This document shows, one piece after another, positions 10,595 through 19,160 of a stretch of DNA of 64,000 bases. Source of the DNA: Aeromicrobium phragmitis (lineage in GTDB: Bacteria; Actinomycetota; Actinomycetes; Propionibacteriales; Nocardioidaceae). How positions within the stretch are numbered: position 1 is the first letter of the stretch; every line of letters begins with the position of its first letter. A model generated the notes under the pieces. That model saw only the letters and a list, made by a program, of their open reading frames with translations. It was not told the origin of the DNA and did no database searches. The translations under genes and the position numbers were made by a program. The stretch spans positions 34,782 to 98,781 of the forward strand of contig NZ_RDBF01000010.1 of assembly GCF_003674095.1 (NCBI RefSeq), read 5' to 3'.

Positions 10595-12460
10595 GTGTTC
10601 CCCTTCCGCCGAAGTTCAGTCCGCCCTCGATTCCACCGTCGCGCCGCCTCGATCGCGCTGACGTTGGGCCTCGTCACCGCCGCGGCGCCCGTCGTAGCGC
10701 AGGAAGCTCCACACCGCGGCGGCCCCGATGCCGATCCCGACAAGTCCATCGCCTTCTACGTGGGCAAGGACCTGACCGCCGACGGGCATCCGCTGATCGG
10801 CGGCTTCGGCCACGAGCCGTCCAGTCACTGGGTCGAGGTAGTGCCGGAGCAGGACCACCCTGACGGCGCCACGATCACCGTCGGCGTCACCGAGGACGCC
10901 GATATGCCCGGTGAGCTCAGCGAGATTCCGCAGGTCGAGCACACCTACCGGTACATCACGTCGAACTACTCCGAATTCACCGGACTGCCCGCACCGCTCA
11001 CCAACGGCGGGATCAACGAGAAGAACGTCGCCGCGCGTGACGTCTGGTCCAACTCGCGTGAAGAGCTCTGGGACATGACGCCCACCGATCAGACGGGGCC
11101 GCAGTACTCCGACCTCGCCCGGATCGCGATGGAGCGTGCGGACACCGCTCGGGACGCCGTCGAGATCCTCGGTGATCTCATCGACACCTACGGTTACAGC
11201 ACCTATGGGGGCAACTCCCACCTGTTCGCCGACGAGAACGAAGGCTGGATCTTCATCGAGTACTCCGGCGGAGAGGGCCTCTGGGCGGCGGAGCGGCTCG
11301 GGTCCGACGAGGTGCGCGTGTCGTATCCCGGCTACATCAAGGAGTTCCCGACCGACGCACTGAACGGCGAGGACCCGGACTACCTCGGCTCCAGCAACCT
11401 CGTGAGCTTCGCGGAGGAGCAGGGCTGGTACGACGCGGCGACGGACGACGTCTTCGACCTGCAGGAGATCTACCAGCAGCCGTTCCCGACCGAGCAGTTC
11501 GAGGTGGGGGAGATCGCCGACCCGGAGGACCCCGCTCCCTACCGCAACCCGATCTCCTTGGAGGCCGAGCTCGAGGAACTGGCCCCCGTCTCGCTCCAAG
11601 ACATGATGCGGCTCGTCCGCGACCCGCGGTGGTCCGATGACCGCTCCGGGTATGGCCACGTCGCCGAGTTGCGGTCCGACCTCGTCGATCCGCGGCTCAT
11701 CACCCTGTGGGTCGCGCCGACCGCCGCCGTCACCGCGCCCTACACGCCGATCGCGATCGGCACGCAGACTCTCCCCGAGGAGTTCTCGCAGCATCGCTAC
11801 CTCACGGCCGAGGCGAGCTCGACGTACCTGAATCCGGAGTTCGCTGAGCAGGAGGCGACCGAGTACGCCACGCAGACCTACAAGCGGCTGATGTACGCCA
11901 CCTGCGCACGTCCCGAGGAGTACCTCGGGGAAGTGACGGCTGCGTTCGAGGGCTTCGAGGCGAGCACGATCGAGGAGTGGCAGGACGTCCAGCAGGAGGC
12001 CGCGGACGTCGTGGAGGACGGCGGTGATCCCGCCGAAACGCTCACGACGTACACGTCCAGCAACGCTCTTGACGGACTCGCACTCGGCAATCACCTCCTC
12101 GACGACGTGCTGGCCCGGTCACGCGCCGACGGCGGACTCCGCACGCCGAGCGTCGAGATCGACGAGGGCACGACGGCGTCCGCGCGGTCGCAGTCGATGG
12201 TCCTCGACGGGGTGAGCGCGCGCGACCGGATGAACTGTGACCTGGGTGGCGGCTGGGCCGACGGATCGACGCTCGACCGTCAGGGTGAGTACGGCGACCC
12301 GGAGGATGTCCCGGACTACTCGGCGGCGCACGTCACCGGGCGGCCCGCTGCGGACGATGATGCGGGCGGGTCGCAGGCGTTGATCCTCGGCTTCGGCGGT
12401 CTCGTCGTCGGTCTGGTGCTCGGAGCTTTGACCGAGGGCTGGCGCCGCCGACGCGCCTGA
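10595..12460 (+). CDS. Secreted, C-terminally anchored C69/U34-type peptidase
   Basis: About 621 residues. An N-terminal signal sequence (Arg-rich start, hydrophobic core SIALTLGLVTAA, ending VVAQEA) is followed by a PepD-like Ntn-hydrolase domain: SIAFYVGKDLTADG, HWVEVVP, TYRYI, NGGINEKNVAARDVWS, YSTYGGNSHLFAD and ANEN-like ADENEGW. A C-terminal helix (LILGFGGLVVGLVLG) and an Arg-rich end anchor it in the membrane. In classic C69 dipeptidases the mature N-terminus is Cys; here the aligned residue is Ser (DKSIAFYVG). I favour GTG 10595, preceded by AGGAGA; ATG 10568 in the same frame is possible. TAGTGT at 10531-10536 is a likely -10 box. Confidence 0.85.
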   Translation: MFPFRRSSVRPRFHRRAASIALTLGLVTAAAPVVAQEAPHRGGPDADPDKSIAFYVGKDLTADGHPLIGGFGHEPSSHWVEVVPEQDHPDGATITVGVTEDADMPGELSEIPQVEHTYRYITSNYSEFTGLPAPLTNGGINEKNVAARDVWSNSREELWDMTPTDQTGPQYSDLARIAMERADTARDAVEILGDLIDTYGYSTYGGNSHLFADENEGWIFIEYSGGEGLWAAERLGSDEVRVSYPGYIKEFPTDALNGEDPDYLGSSNLVSFAEEQGWYDAATDDVFDLQEIYQQPFPTEQFEVGEIADPEDPAPYRNPISLEAELEELAPVSLQDMMRLVRDPRWSDDRSGYGHVAELRSDLVDPRLITLWVAPTAAVTAPYTPIAIGTQTLPEEFSQHRYLTAEASSTYLNPEFAEQEATEYATQTYKRLMYATCARPEEYLGEVTAAFEGFEASTIEEWQDVQQEAADVVEDGGDPAETLTTYTSSNALDGLALGNHLLDDVLARSRADGGLRTPSVEIDEGTTASARSQSMVLDGVSARDRMNCDLGGGWADGSTLDRQGEYGDPEDVPDYSAAHVTGRPAADDDAGGSQALILGFGGLVVGLVLGALTEGWRRRRA

Positions 12461-12463
12461 CGA

Positions 12464-12497
12464 GTGGAGGGGTGCGCTGCCAGGCGCACCCCTCCAC
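12464..12497 (+). terminator. 14-bp perfect hairpin after the C69 peptidase
   Basis: GTGGAGGGGTGCGC and its exact complement flank the loop TGCCAG, starting four bases after the stop codon. It separates the peptidase from the phosphoesterase. Confidence 0.85.
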
Positions 12498-12536
12498 CGG
12501 CGCGCGCCCCTGCCCGCGCCTTGGCAGGATGGAGCG

Positions 12537-13052
12537 GTGCCGACGCGACTGCTCCTCCTCGCCGACACCCACGTGCCCGCCCGGGCCAAGCGCGTTCCCG
12601 GCGACGTGTGGCGCGCCGTCGACGCCGCCGACGTGGTCGTGCACGCCGGGGACTGGGTGGACGTCGCGACCCTCGACGCGCTCGAGCAGCGTGCCGCGCG
12701 GCTGATCGGGGTCCACGGGAACAACGACGGGCCGGAACTGCGCGCTCGGCTGCCCGAGGTCGCCATCGAGGAGATCGAGGGTCTGCGTTGCGGCGTCGTG
12801 CACGAGACCGGCGCGGCCCAGGGCCGGGAACGACGGATGGACGAGACGTATGCCGGCCATAGGTTGGACGTGCTCGTCTTCGGTCACAGCCACATCCCGT
12901 GGGACACCGTCACGCCCCGCGGGATGCGGCTGCTCAATCCCGGCTCTCCGACCGACCGCCGACGACAGCCGGTCTGCACGATGATGACGGCCATCGTCGA
13001 CGGCTCCGAGTTGCGCGACGTCACCCTCGTCCCGGTCGACCGCGACAGCTGA
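12537..13052 (+). CDS. YfcE/MJ0936-type metallophosphoesterase
   Basis: A 171-residue calcineurin-like phosphoesterase with the full metal motif series: ADTH near residue 10, HAGD at about 37-40, GNND at about 60-63, HE in VVHETG and FGHSH late in the protein. Small members of this family hydrolyse phosphodiesters; the in vivo substrate is not known. It starts at GTG 12537, six bases after a CAGGAT box (12525-12530), so it may be leaderless. It is the last gene before trigger factor and appears to be transcribed alone. Confidence 0.86.
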   Translation: MPTRLLLLADTHVPARAKRVPGDVWRAVDAADVVVHAGDWVDVATLDALEQRAARLIGVHGNNDGPELRARLPEVAIEEIEGLRCGVVHETGAAQGRERRMDETYAGHRLDVLVFGHSHIPWDTVTPRGMRLLNPGSPTDRRRQPVCTMMTAIVDGSELRDVTLVPVDRDS

Positions 13053-13182
13053 CTACTCCTCGGGAACGCCCGCGCGGGCCCTGGAACGGCCATCAGTCCC
13101 GCCCCGTACACTGAAGTGTGGCCCGGGCGAGCCGTGACTCGTCGTGCCCCGATGCTTTCCGACCAACCCAGGAGTCAACAAC

Positions 13183-14562
13183 GTGAAGAGCAGCACCGAA
13201 ACGCTGAGCCCCACCCGGGTCAAGCTCACCATCGAGGTGCCGTTCGAGGAGTTCAAGCCCAACCTCGACAAGGCGTACAAGTCCATCGGCTCGCAGATCA
13301 CGGTTCCTGGGTTCCGCAAGGGCAAGGTGCCGGCGGCGATCGTCGACCAGCGCATCGGCCGTGCCGCCGTGCTCGACGAGGCGCTCAACTCCGCGCTCCC
13401 GGGGTGGTACAACGAGGCTCTGCAGCAGGAGAACCTCCAGCCGCTCGGCCAGCCCGAGATCGACCTCACCAAGTTCAACGACGGCGACGACATCGAGATC
13501 ACCGCCGAGCTGGACGTCCGCCCCACGATCGAGCTGCCCGAACTGTCGGGCATCGAGGTGGAGGTCGAGGACGCCGAGGTCACCGACGCCGACATCGACG
13601 AGCAGCTCGCATCGCTGCGTGAGCGCTTCGCCACCTTCACCGACGTCGACCGCGCGGCCGCCGACGGCGATTCGGTGACGATCGACCTGTCCGCCGCCCA
13701 GAAGGACGGCACCCCGATCGAGGAGGCCCAGGCCTCCGGTCTGCCGTACGTCGTCGGCAAGGCCACGATGATCGAGGGCCTCGACGAGGCGCTGATCGGC
13801 CTCAACAAGGGCGAGAGCAAGACCTTCGAGACCACGCTCGTGGGCGGCGACCTCGCCGGCCAGGACGTCGACGTCACCGTGACCCTCACCGAGGTCAAGG
13901 AGCAGCACCTGCCCGAGGTCGACGAGGAGTTCGTGCAGATGGCCTCCGAGTTCGACACCGTCGAGGAGCTCCGTGAGGACCTGCGTGAGCGCCTCACCCG
14001 CGGCAAGCGCATGGAGCAGGCCGCCGAAGCCCGCGACCTCGTGCTCGAGCAGATCCTCGACAAGGCCGAGGTGCCGCTGCCCGAGACCCTGGTCGAGACC
14101 GAGCTGACCGCCCGGCGCGACCAGGTCCAGCAGCAGCTCCAGTTCGCCGGCCTGACCTTCGAGGGCTACCTCGAGGACCAGGGCCAGACCGCCGACGAGT
14201 TCGAGGCCGAGCTCGAGCGCGGCGTCCGCGACTCGATCGCCGCGCAGTTCGTGCTCGACCAGGTCGTCGAGAACAACGAGTTCGGCATCGACGACCAGGA
14301 GCTCAGCGAGCACATCATGCGCCGCGCCCAGGAGTCGGGTCAGGACCCGAACCAGTTCATCCAGCACATCATGGAGCACAACCACGTGCCCGAGATGGTC
14401 GGTGAGGTCATGCGCGGCAAGGCGCTCGCCTCGCTCGTCGAGGGTGCCACGGTCAAGGACAAGTCCGGCAACGTGCTCGACCTCGCCGGCCTCCGCGCCG
14501 ACGGCTCGGTCGCCGACGCCGCCGACGCCGCCGACGCCGCCGACGAGGAGTCCGCCAGCTGA
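13183..14562 (+). CDS. tig: Trigger factor, ribosome-associated chaperone/PPIase
   Basis: A 459-residue chaperone that binds L23 at the ribosome exit. The N-terminal ribosome-binding domain carries the signature VPGFRKGKVP (about 41-50). It is followed by the FKBP-like domain (about 160-245) and the C-terminal arms. The end is an Ala/Asp tail (ADAADAADAADEESAS) encoded by GCCGAC repeats. I start it at GTG 13183, with AGGAG eight bases upstream, not at an in-frame GTG 39 bases earlier. TACACT at 13107-13112 is a plausible -10 box. Position upstream of clpP1-clpP2-clpX is ancestral, here interrupted by about 18 kb. Confidence 0.96.
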   Translation: MKSSTETLSPTRVKLTIEVPFEEFKPNLDKAYKSIGSQITVPGFRKGKVPAAIVDQRIGRAAVLDEALNSALPGWYNEALQQENLQPLGQPEIDLTKFNDGDDIEITAELDVRPTIELPELSGIEVEVEDAEVTDADIDEQLASLRERFATFTDVDRAAADGDSVTIDLSAAQKDGTPIEEAQASGLPYVVGKATMIEGLDEALIGLNKGESKTFETTLVGGDLAGQDVDVTVTLTEVKEQHLPEVDEEFVQMASEFDTVEELREDLRERLTRGKRMEQAAEARDLVLEQILDKAEVPLPETLVETELTARRDQVQQQLQFAGLTFEGYLEDQGQTADEFEAELERGVRDSIAAQFVLDQVVENNEFGIDDQELSEHIMRRAQESGQDPNQFIQHIMEHNHVPEMVGEVMRGKALASLVEGATVKDKSGNVLDLAGLRADGSVADAADAADAADEESAS

Positions 14563-14604
14563 CCTTGCCGCGCTGTCGTCGCCCCGGCACGGCACCATGA
14601 AGGC

Positions 14605-15726
14605 ATGCCCAGCACCACGGCTCGTACCACCGACGTCGCCGCACTCGCTCTCGAGTGCGGCGATCGTTGGGTTCTGGGCCCGTTGCGCGACGCCCATCTG
14701 AGCCTCGCCCACCGCGTCTTCGCGCCGGCGCGAAGCGTCGGCGGCAGGACACCGGAACGCATCCACGAGACGATCGCCCGCTCCGCCTACGGCGGCGTCT
14801 CCGCGGCGCTCCGACTCGGCAGCGCGGGCGCCCGCGGTCTGTCGAGGCGCGGCATCGGCCGGCCGATCGACGACACGGCGGCCGGCAGGCGGCTCCGCGC
14901 CGCCGTCAACGGCCTCGTCGGAGAGCACCTGCGATCGCTCGATGACCCCCACGCCCTCGCGATGTCCGTGCGAGCCTCCGGGCGCGACATCGCGCCGGCT
15001 CGATGGGCATTGCGTGAGGCTTTCCCCGGCGCCACCGGACATCTCGTCGTTTTCGTGCACGGCCTCTGCCAGGACGACGAGAGCTGGCAGTTCGCCCAGG
15101 ACGACCGACCGACCTATCTCGACCGCGTCCGCGACCAGACCGACGGCACCCCGCTGGCGGTCCGGTACAACACGGGACTGCCGGTAGCCGAGAACGGTCG
15201 ATTGCTCACTCACCTGCTGCGCGGCCTCGTACAGCACTGGCCCGCACGCGTCAGGCGCGTCACCCTCGTCGGTCACTCGATGGGGGCGGTCGTCGTGCGC
15301 GCGGCGCTCAGCCACGCGGCCGCAGCCCACGAGGACTGGACCGGGCTGGTGCGAGACGTGGTCTGCCTCGGGTCGCCGCACCTCGGCGCACCGTGGGAGA
15401 AGGCAAGCGAGGTGTCGGCCTCCATCGTGTCCAGCCTGCCGTCGCCCCGTCCGGTGCTGCGCAGCCTGGAACCACCGCCCGCCGCCGGCTCGCTCCGCTT
15501 CGGAATCGTGGACGACGAGCTCTGGGAGGGCCGCGACGTCACCGCGGTGTGGGGCCACGACCGGCTCGCCGTCGCGCCGTTGCCGCACGTCGCCTATCGC
15601 TTCGTGGCGGCGGGCGACGGACCGCTCGGCGAACGCGCGCTCCTCAACCACCCGGTCGTGGGCGCCCGTCTCGTCGCCTGGTTGTCCCGGCGCGATGACC
15701 GTCCGCGGAGTCTGCCGGCCCGGTAG
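14605..15726 (+). CDS. PGAP1/lipase-like alpha/beta hydrolase
   Basis: A 373-residue cytosolic hydrolase. Residues 1-140 are a helical N-terminal region with several Arg and Ala stretches. The alpha/beta fold starts at HLVVFVHGL (oxyanion HG at 152-153), the nucleophile elbow is GHSMG (S225), and LGSPHLGAPW follows, a motif common in PGAP1-like and triacylglycerol lipases. The late His is probably in LLNHPVV. The substrate is unknown, and ester or lipid hydrolysis is inferred. No signal peptide is seen. It is followed after ten bases by the SRPBCC pair, which may be co-transcribed. Confidence 0.82.
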   Translation: MPSTTARTTDVAALALECGDRWVLGPLRDAHLSLAHRVFAPARSVGGRTPERIHETIARSAYGGVSAALRLGSAGARGLSRRGIGRPIDDTAAGRRLRAAVNGLVGEHLRSLDDPHALAMSVRASGRDIAPARWALREAFPGATGHLVVFVHGLCQDDESWQFAQDDRPTYLDRVRDQTDGTPLAVRYNTGLPVAENGRLLTHLLRGLVQHWPARVRRVTLVGHSMGAVVVRAALSHAAAAHEDWTGLVRDVVCLGSPHLGAPWEKASEVSASIVSSLPSPRPVLRSLEPPPAAGSLRFGIVDDELWEGRDVTAVWGHDRLAVAPLPHVAYRFVAAGDGPLGERALLNHPVVGARLVAWLSRRDDRPRSLPAR

Positions 15727-15736
15727 TCTCCCGCAC

Positions 15737-16198
15737 ATGGCAAACAACAGTTACATCGGCGGCAGCATCGACATCGCGGCGAGCCCCGCCGACGTCTGGA
15801 CCGTGGTCAGCGACCTCAAGCGGATGGGCGAGTGGAGCCCCCAGTGCCGCAAGATGTTCATCCGCGGTGGAAGCGTGCGCCACGGGACCCGCACCGTCAA
15901 CATCAACCGTCAGGGGCCGCTGGTCTGGCCGACGCGCTCGGTCGTGACGGCGTTCGAGCCGGAGAAGACCCTGCAGTTCCAGATTCTCGAGAACCGCACC
16001 GCCTGGACCTTCGAACTGGAGCCCACGGCCACGGGTACCCGGCTGACCGAGAGCAGGACGACCCCGCGCGGCGTCAGCGCGCTGTCGAACTTCCTGACCA
16101 AGAACGTGCTCGGTGGGACGGAGAAGTTCGAGCAGGGCCTGCAGCGGGGCATCCACCAGACGCTGCAGCGGATCAAGTCCGCCGCGGAATCTCGATGA
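15737..16198 (+). CDS. SRPBCC (START/Bet v1-like) protein, copy 1
   Basis: A 153-residue ligand-binding-fold protein: N-terminal strand IDIAASPADVWTVVSDLKRMGEWSP, then RHGTRTVNINRQGPLVWPT, WTFELEPTATGTRLTE, and a long C-terminal helix. SRPBCC proteins bind hydrophobic ligands or act as cyclases; no ligand can be named. ATG 15737 is preceded by little Shine-Dalgarno sequence. It overlaps the second, diverged copy by four bases (ATGA), so the two are translationally coupled and may form a heterodimer. Confidence 0.85.
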   Translation: MANNSYIGGSIDIAASPADVWTVVSDLKRMGEWSPQCRKMFIRGGSVRHGTRTVNINRQGPLVWPTRSVVTAFEPEKTLQFQILENRTAWTFELEPTATGTRLTESRTTPRGVSALSNFLTKNVLGGTEKFEQGLQRGIHQTLQRIKSAAESR

Positions 16199-16671
16199 TC
16201 CGTCCCCGTATCGCGGCGCTCGAGGCCGAACGGTACGTGGCGGCGCCGCCTCAACGGGTCTGGTCGGTGCTGATCCAGCAGGAGCGGATGCGGGAGTGGA
16301 GCCGTGAGACGGCGTGGCAGCTGTTCTGGCCGCGACGCATCCGGCGCGGTACCTGGAGCCTGAACCTCAACCGCAGCGGTTGGTACGTCTGGCCCACCCT
16401 GAGCCGCTACGCCCGCGTCGTGCCGCGACGCCGGCTGTGCTTCTACGTGTTCGGTCCTTCGGCGTGGTGGACCTACGACCTCGAACCCGTCGGCGACGGC
16501 ACCGCCGTGCGCCTGCGCCGCGACCTCAGCGGCCACCGGTCCAGCTGGCTGACCATCGTCGTCGCGGCGATCGGTCTCGGGGGCGCGCCCGCCCACGATC
16601 GCCGGCTGAAGGCGGACATGGCCCAGACGCTCGAGGCGCTCGCCGAGGCGGCGGAAGACGCTCAGCCGTAG
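16195..16671 (+). CDS. SRPBCC protein, diverged copy 2
   Basis: A 158-residue paralogue of the preceding gene. Shared positions include RM-EWS, R-GT---N-NR-G--VWPT-S, W-(Y/F)-LEP and GT. It differs in its basic middle part (WPRRIRRGTW) and a hydrophobic stretch near 120-135 (SWLTIVVAAIGLG) that could contact the membrane. Function is unknown. Its stop codon region overlaps the iolG stop on the other strand by ten bases, so the inositol operon abuts it with no terminator space. Confidence 0.82.
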   Translation: MIRPRIAALEAERYVAAPPQRVWSVLIQQERMREWSRETAWQLFWPRRIRRGTWSLNLNRSGWYVWPTLSRYARVVPRRRLCFYVFGPSAWWTYDLEPVGDGTAVRLRRDLSGHRSSWLTIVVAAIGLGGAPAHDRRLKADMAQTLEALAEAAEDAQP

Positions 16672-17657
16672 AGGCTCGGCCGGGGTTCGTCCGGCACCGG
16701 CACCGCCCGGCCCTCGTGCAGCGAAGCGACGCCCGCGGCCGCGATCACCGTGGCGCGGTGCCCGTCCCAGGCAGTGGGGCCGACGGGGCTGCCGTCCAGC
16801 ACCGAGTTCGCCCACGCACCGAGCTCGAGCCGGTACGCATCGGCGAAGCGCGGCCGGAAATCGGCCGGGACCTCGGTGCCCGCCACGCCGCCGGTCGCAT
16901 GAGTGACGACGGCGGGCGGCACGAGCGCCGCGGTCCCGGCGGTGCCGACCACCTCGCAGCGCACGTCATAGCCGTACGCGGCCTCGATGAACACCTCGAC
17001 GGTCGACAACGCGCCGTTCGCGTGGCGCAGCACGGCGAGTTGCGGGTCGCGGAACCCTTCGGCGACGGGCGACGTGACCTCGATCTGCACGATCGGCGAA
17101 TCGAGGAGCCACGGCACGACATCGAGCTCGTGGATCATCGAGTTCACCACGATCCCCTCCGTCGTCGCGCTCGGATGCCCGACCCGGTTGCGATGGACGT
17201 TGTGCACGAGACGCGGCACTCCCACCCGGCCGGCGGCGATCGCGTCCTTGAGCCTGAGGTAGCCCGGATCGAATCGGCGCATGAAGCCCACCGTGACGAG
17301 CCGACGATCCGCCGCCACTTCGGCGTCGACGACCGACCGCGATTCCTGCGGATCGGTGCCGAGCGGCTTCTCGCACAGCACGGGCAGACCTGCGGCGATC
17401 GCGGCGCGTGCCAGCGGTGCATGGGTCGGGTCGGGCGAGGCGATGATGAGAGCGTCCACCGTCCCTGCGTCGATGAGGTCGTCGGCCGATTCGGCCACGT
17501 CCGCACCGACGTCGGCCGCCAGCTGCTTGGCGCGGTCCACATCGAGGTCCTGCACCGCGACGACGCGTGCGGCGGGGACCCAGCGATGGAGGGTGCGGAT
17601 GTGGTCGGCGCCCATCGCGCCCGTGCCGATCACGCCGACGCGCAGGCGCCGAGCCAT
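16662..17657 (-). CDS. iolG: Inositol 2-dehydrogenase, Gfo/Idh/MocA family
   Basis: A 331-residue NAD-dependent oxidoreductase that converts myo-inositol to 2-keto-myo-inositol, the first pathway step. The Rossmann motif is VGVIGTGAMGADH at the N-terminus, the family motif is LCEKPLGTD (about 100), and the catalytic pattern continues with MIHELDVVPWLL (Asp/His of the D-xxx-H type) and YDVRCEVVGTAG. It is the last gene of the iol operon, five bases after iolA. A second homologue leads the ABC operon at 31493. Context makes inositol the best substrate; scyllo-inositol is possible for one of the two. Confidence 0.88.
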   Translation of the reverse strand: MARRLRVGVIGTGAMGADHIRTLHRWVPAARVVAVQDLDVDRAKQLAADVGADVAESADDLIDAGTVDALIIASPDPTHAPLARAAIAAGLPVLCEKPLGTDPQESRSVVDAEVAADRRLVTVGFMRRFDPGYLRLKDAIAAGRVGVPRLVHNVHRNRVGHPSATTEGIVVNSMIHELDVVPWLLDSPIVQIEVTSPVAEGFRDPQLAVLRHANGALSTVEVFIEAAYGYDVRCEVVGTAGTAALVPPAVVTHATGGVAGTEVPADFRPRFADAYRLELGAWANSVLDGSPVGPTAWDGHRATVIAAAGVASLHEGRAVPVPDEPRPSLYG

Positions 17658-17662
17658 CGCAT

Positions 17663-19159
17663 TCACCTCGCGGTCGGGAAGTTGAGGGCGGCCAGGGACT
17701 CCTCGGACACGTGCGGCCAGCGTTGCGTGACGACCTTGGCCCGTGTGTAGAACCGCACCCCCTCGGGACCGTGCACGTGGTGATCGCCGAACATGGAGTC
17801 CTTCCAGCCGCCGAACGAGTGGTACGCCATGGGCACGGGGATCGGCACGTTGATGCCGATCATGCCGACCTGCACGTCGCGTTGGAATCGCCGGGCGACC
17901 TCCCCGGACGACGTGAACACGGCGGTGCCGTTGCCGTAGGGGTTGGCGTTGATCAGCGCCAGCGCCTCGTCGAGGCTGTCGACGCGCAGCACCGACAGCA
18001 CGGGCCCGAAGATCTCGTCGGTGTAGACCGACATCTCGGTCGTGACGTGGTCGATGAGCGTCGGCCCCACGAAGAACCCGTTCTCGTGGCCGGGCACGGT
18101 GTGGTCGCGCCCGTCGACGACGACTTTGGCGCCGGCGGCCTCGCCCTGTTCGACGTAGGAGACGACGCGGTCCCGGGCGGCGGCGGTGACCAGCGGCCCC
18201 ATCTCGGCCTCCGGGTCGAGCCCGGGGCCCACGCGGACGTCGAGGGTGCGGTCGCGCAGCTTGTCGACGAGGGCGTCCGCGGCGGGTCCGACGGCCACGA
18301 CGGCGGAGATCGCCATACACCGCTGCCCGGCCGACCCGTACCCGGACGCGACCAGGTGGTCGGCCGCGAAGTCCAGGTCCGCGTCGGGCATGACGACGGC
18401 GTGGTTCTTCGCGCCACCGAGTGCTTGGACGCGCTTGCCGTTGCCGATGGCGCGATCGTGGACGTAGCGAGCAATGGGCGTCGACCCCACGAACGACACC
18501 GCGTCCACGTGCTCGTGATCGAGGAGCGCGTCCACCGCGACCTTGTCGCCGTGCACGACGTTGAACACGCCGTCGGGGAGTCCCGCCTCCTGGTAGAGCC
18601 GGGCCACCAGATCCGAGGCGCCGGGCACGCGTTCGCTCGGCTTGAGCACGAACGTGTTGCCGCAGGCGATCGCCACCGGGTGCATCCACAACGGCACCAT
18701 GATCGGGAAGTTGAACGGCGTGATGCCGGCGACCACGCCGAGGGGCTGCCGGAACGAGTGGGAGTCCACGCCGCCGGAGACCTGGTCGTTGTACTCACCC
18801 TTGAGCAGGTGGGGGATGCCGCAGGCGAACTCGACGACCTCGCGCCCGCGCACGACCTCGCCGCGCGCGTCGTCCAGCGTCTTGCCGTGCTCGGAGCTGA
18901 TCACGGTGGCGAGTTCGTCCTCGTGGCGCACGAGAAGCTCGCGGAAGGCGAACATCACGCGCGAGCGCGTGGTCAGCGAGGCCTGCGACCACGACGAGAA
19001 CGCCTCGCGCGCGGCAGCCACGGCCGTGTCGACGTCCTGCTCGTCGGCGAGCCGCACCTGCCGGGCCGCGACGCCCTCGGCGGGGTCGAAGACGTCCTGT
19101 GTCCTCGCGCTGCGGCCGGTCTCGTGCCGGCCGGCGATCCAGTGATCGTACGTGTGCAT
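17663..19159 (-). CDS. iolA: CoA-acylating methylmalonate/malonate-semialdehyde dehydrogenase
   Basis: A 498-residue aldehyde dehydrogenase that forms acetyl-CoA (or propionyl-CoA) from malonate (methylmalonate) semialdehyde, the last step of inositol catabolism. Seen are TPFNFP with N150, the catalytic Cys C281 in [25 protein letters not shown] and [14 protein letters not shown] and the absence of the usual general-base Glu mark the CoA-acylating subfamily. Full length. It follows iolD with one base between stop and start. MmsA in valine catabolism is the same family; the operon favours the inositol role. Confidence 0.93.
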   Translation of the reverse strand: MHTYDHWIAGRHETGRSARTQDVFDPAEGVAARQVRLADEQDVDTAVAAAREAFSSWSQASLTTRSRVMFAFRELLVRHEDELATVISSEHGKTLDDARGEVVRGREVVEFACGIPHLLKGEYNDQVSGGVDSHSFRQPLGVVAGITPFNFPIMVPLWMHPVAIACGNTFVLKPSERVPGASDLVARLYQEAGLPDGVFNVVHGDKVAVDALLDHEHVDAVSFVGSTPIARYVHDRAIGNGKRVQALGGAKNHAVVMPDADLDFAADHLVASGYGSAGQRCMAISAVVAVGPAADALVDKLRDRTLDVRVGPGLDPEAEMGPLVTAAARDRVVSYVEQGEAAGAKVVVDGRDHTVPGHENGFFVGPTLIDHVTTEMSVYTDEIFGPVLSVLRVDSLDEALALINANPYGNGTAVFTSSGEVARRFQRDVQVGMIGINVPIPVPMAYHSFGGWKDSMFGDHHVHGPEGVRFYTRAKVVTQRWPHVSEESLAALNFPTAR

Positions 19160-19160
19160 G

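Noticed and set aside
10543..10863. Possible leaderless ORF starting ATG CCC GGG right after TAGTGT
   Set aside because: Its codons after position 10600 are an out-of-frame reading of the C69 peptidase signal and body. The ATG probably just marks the transcription start.
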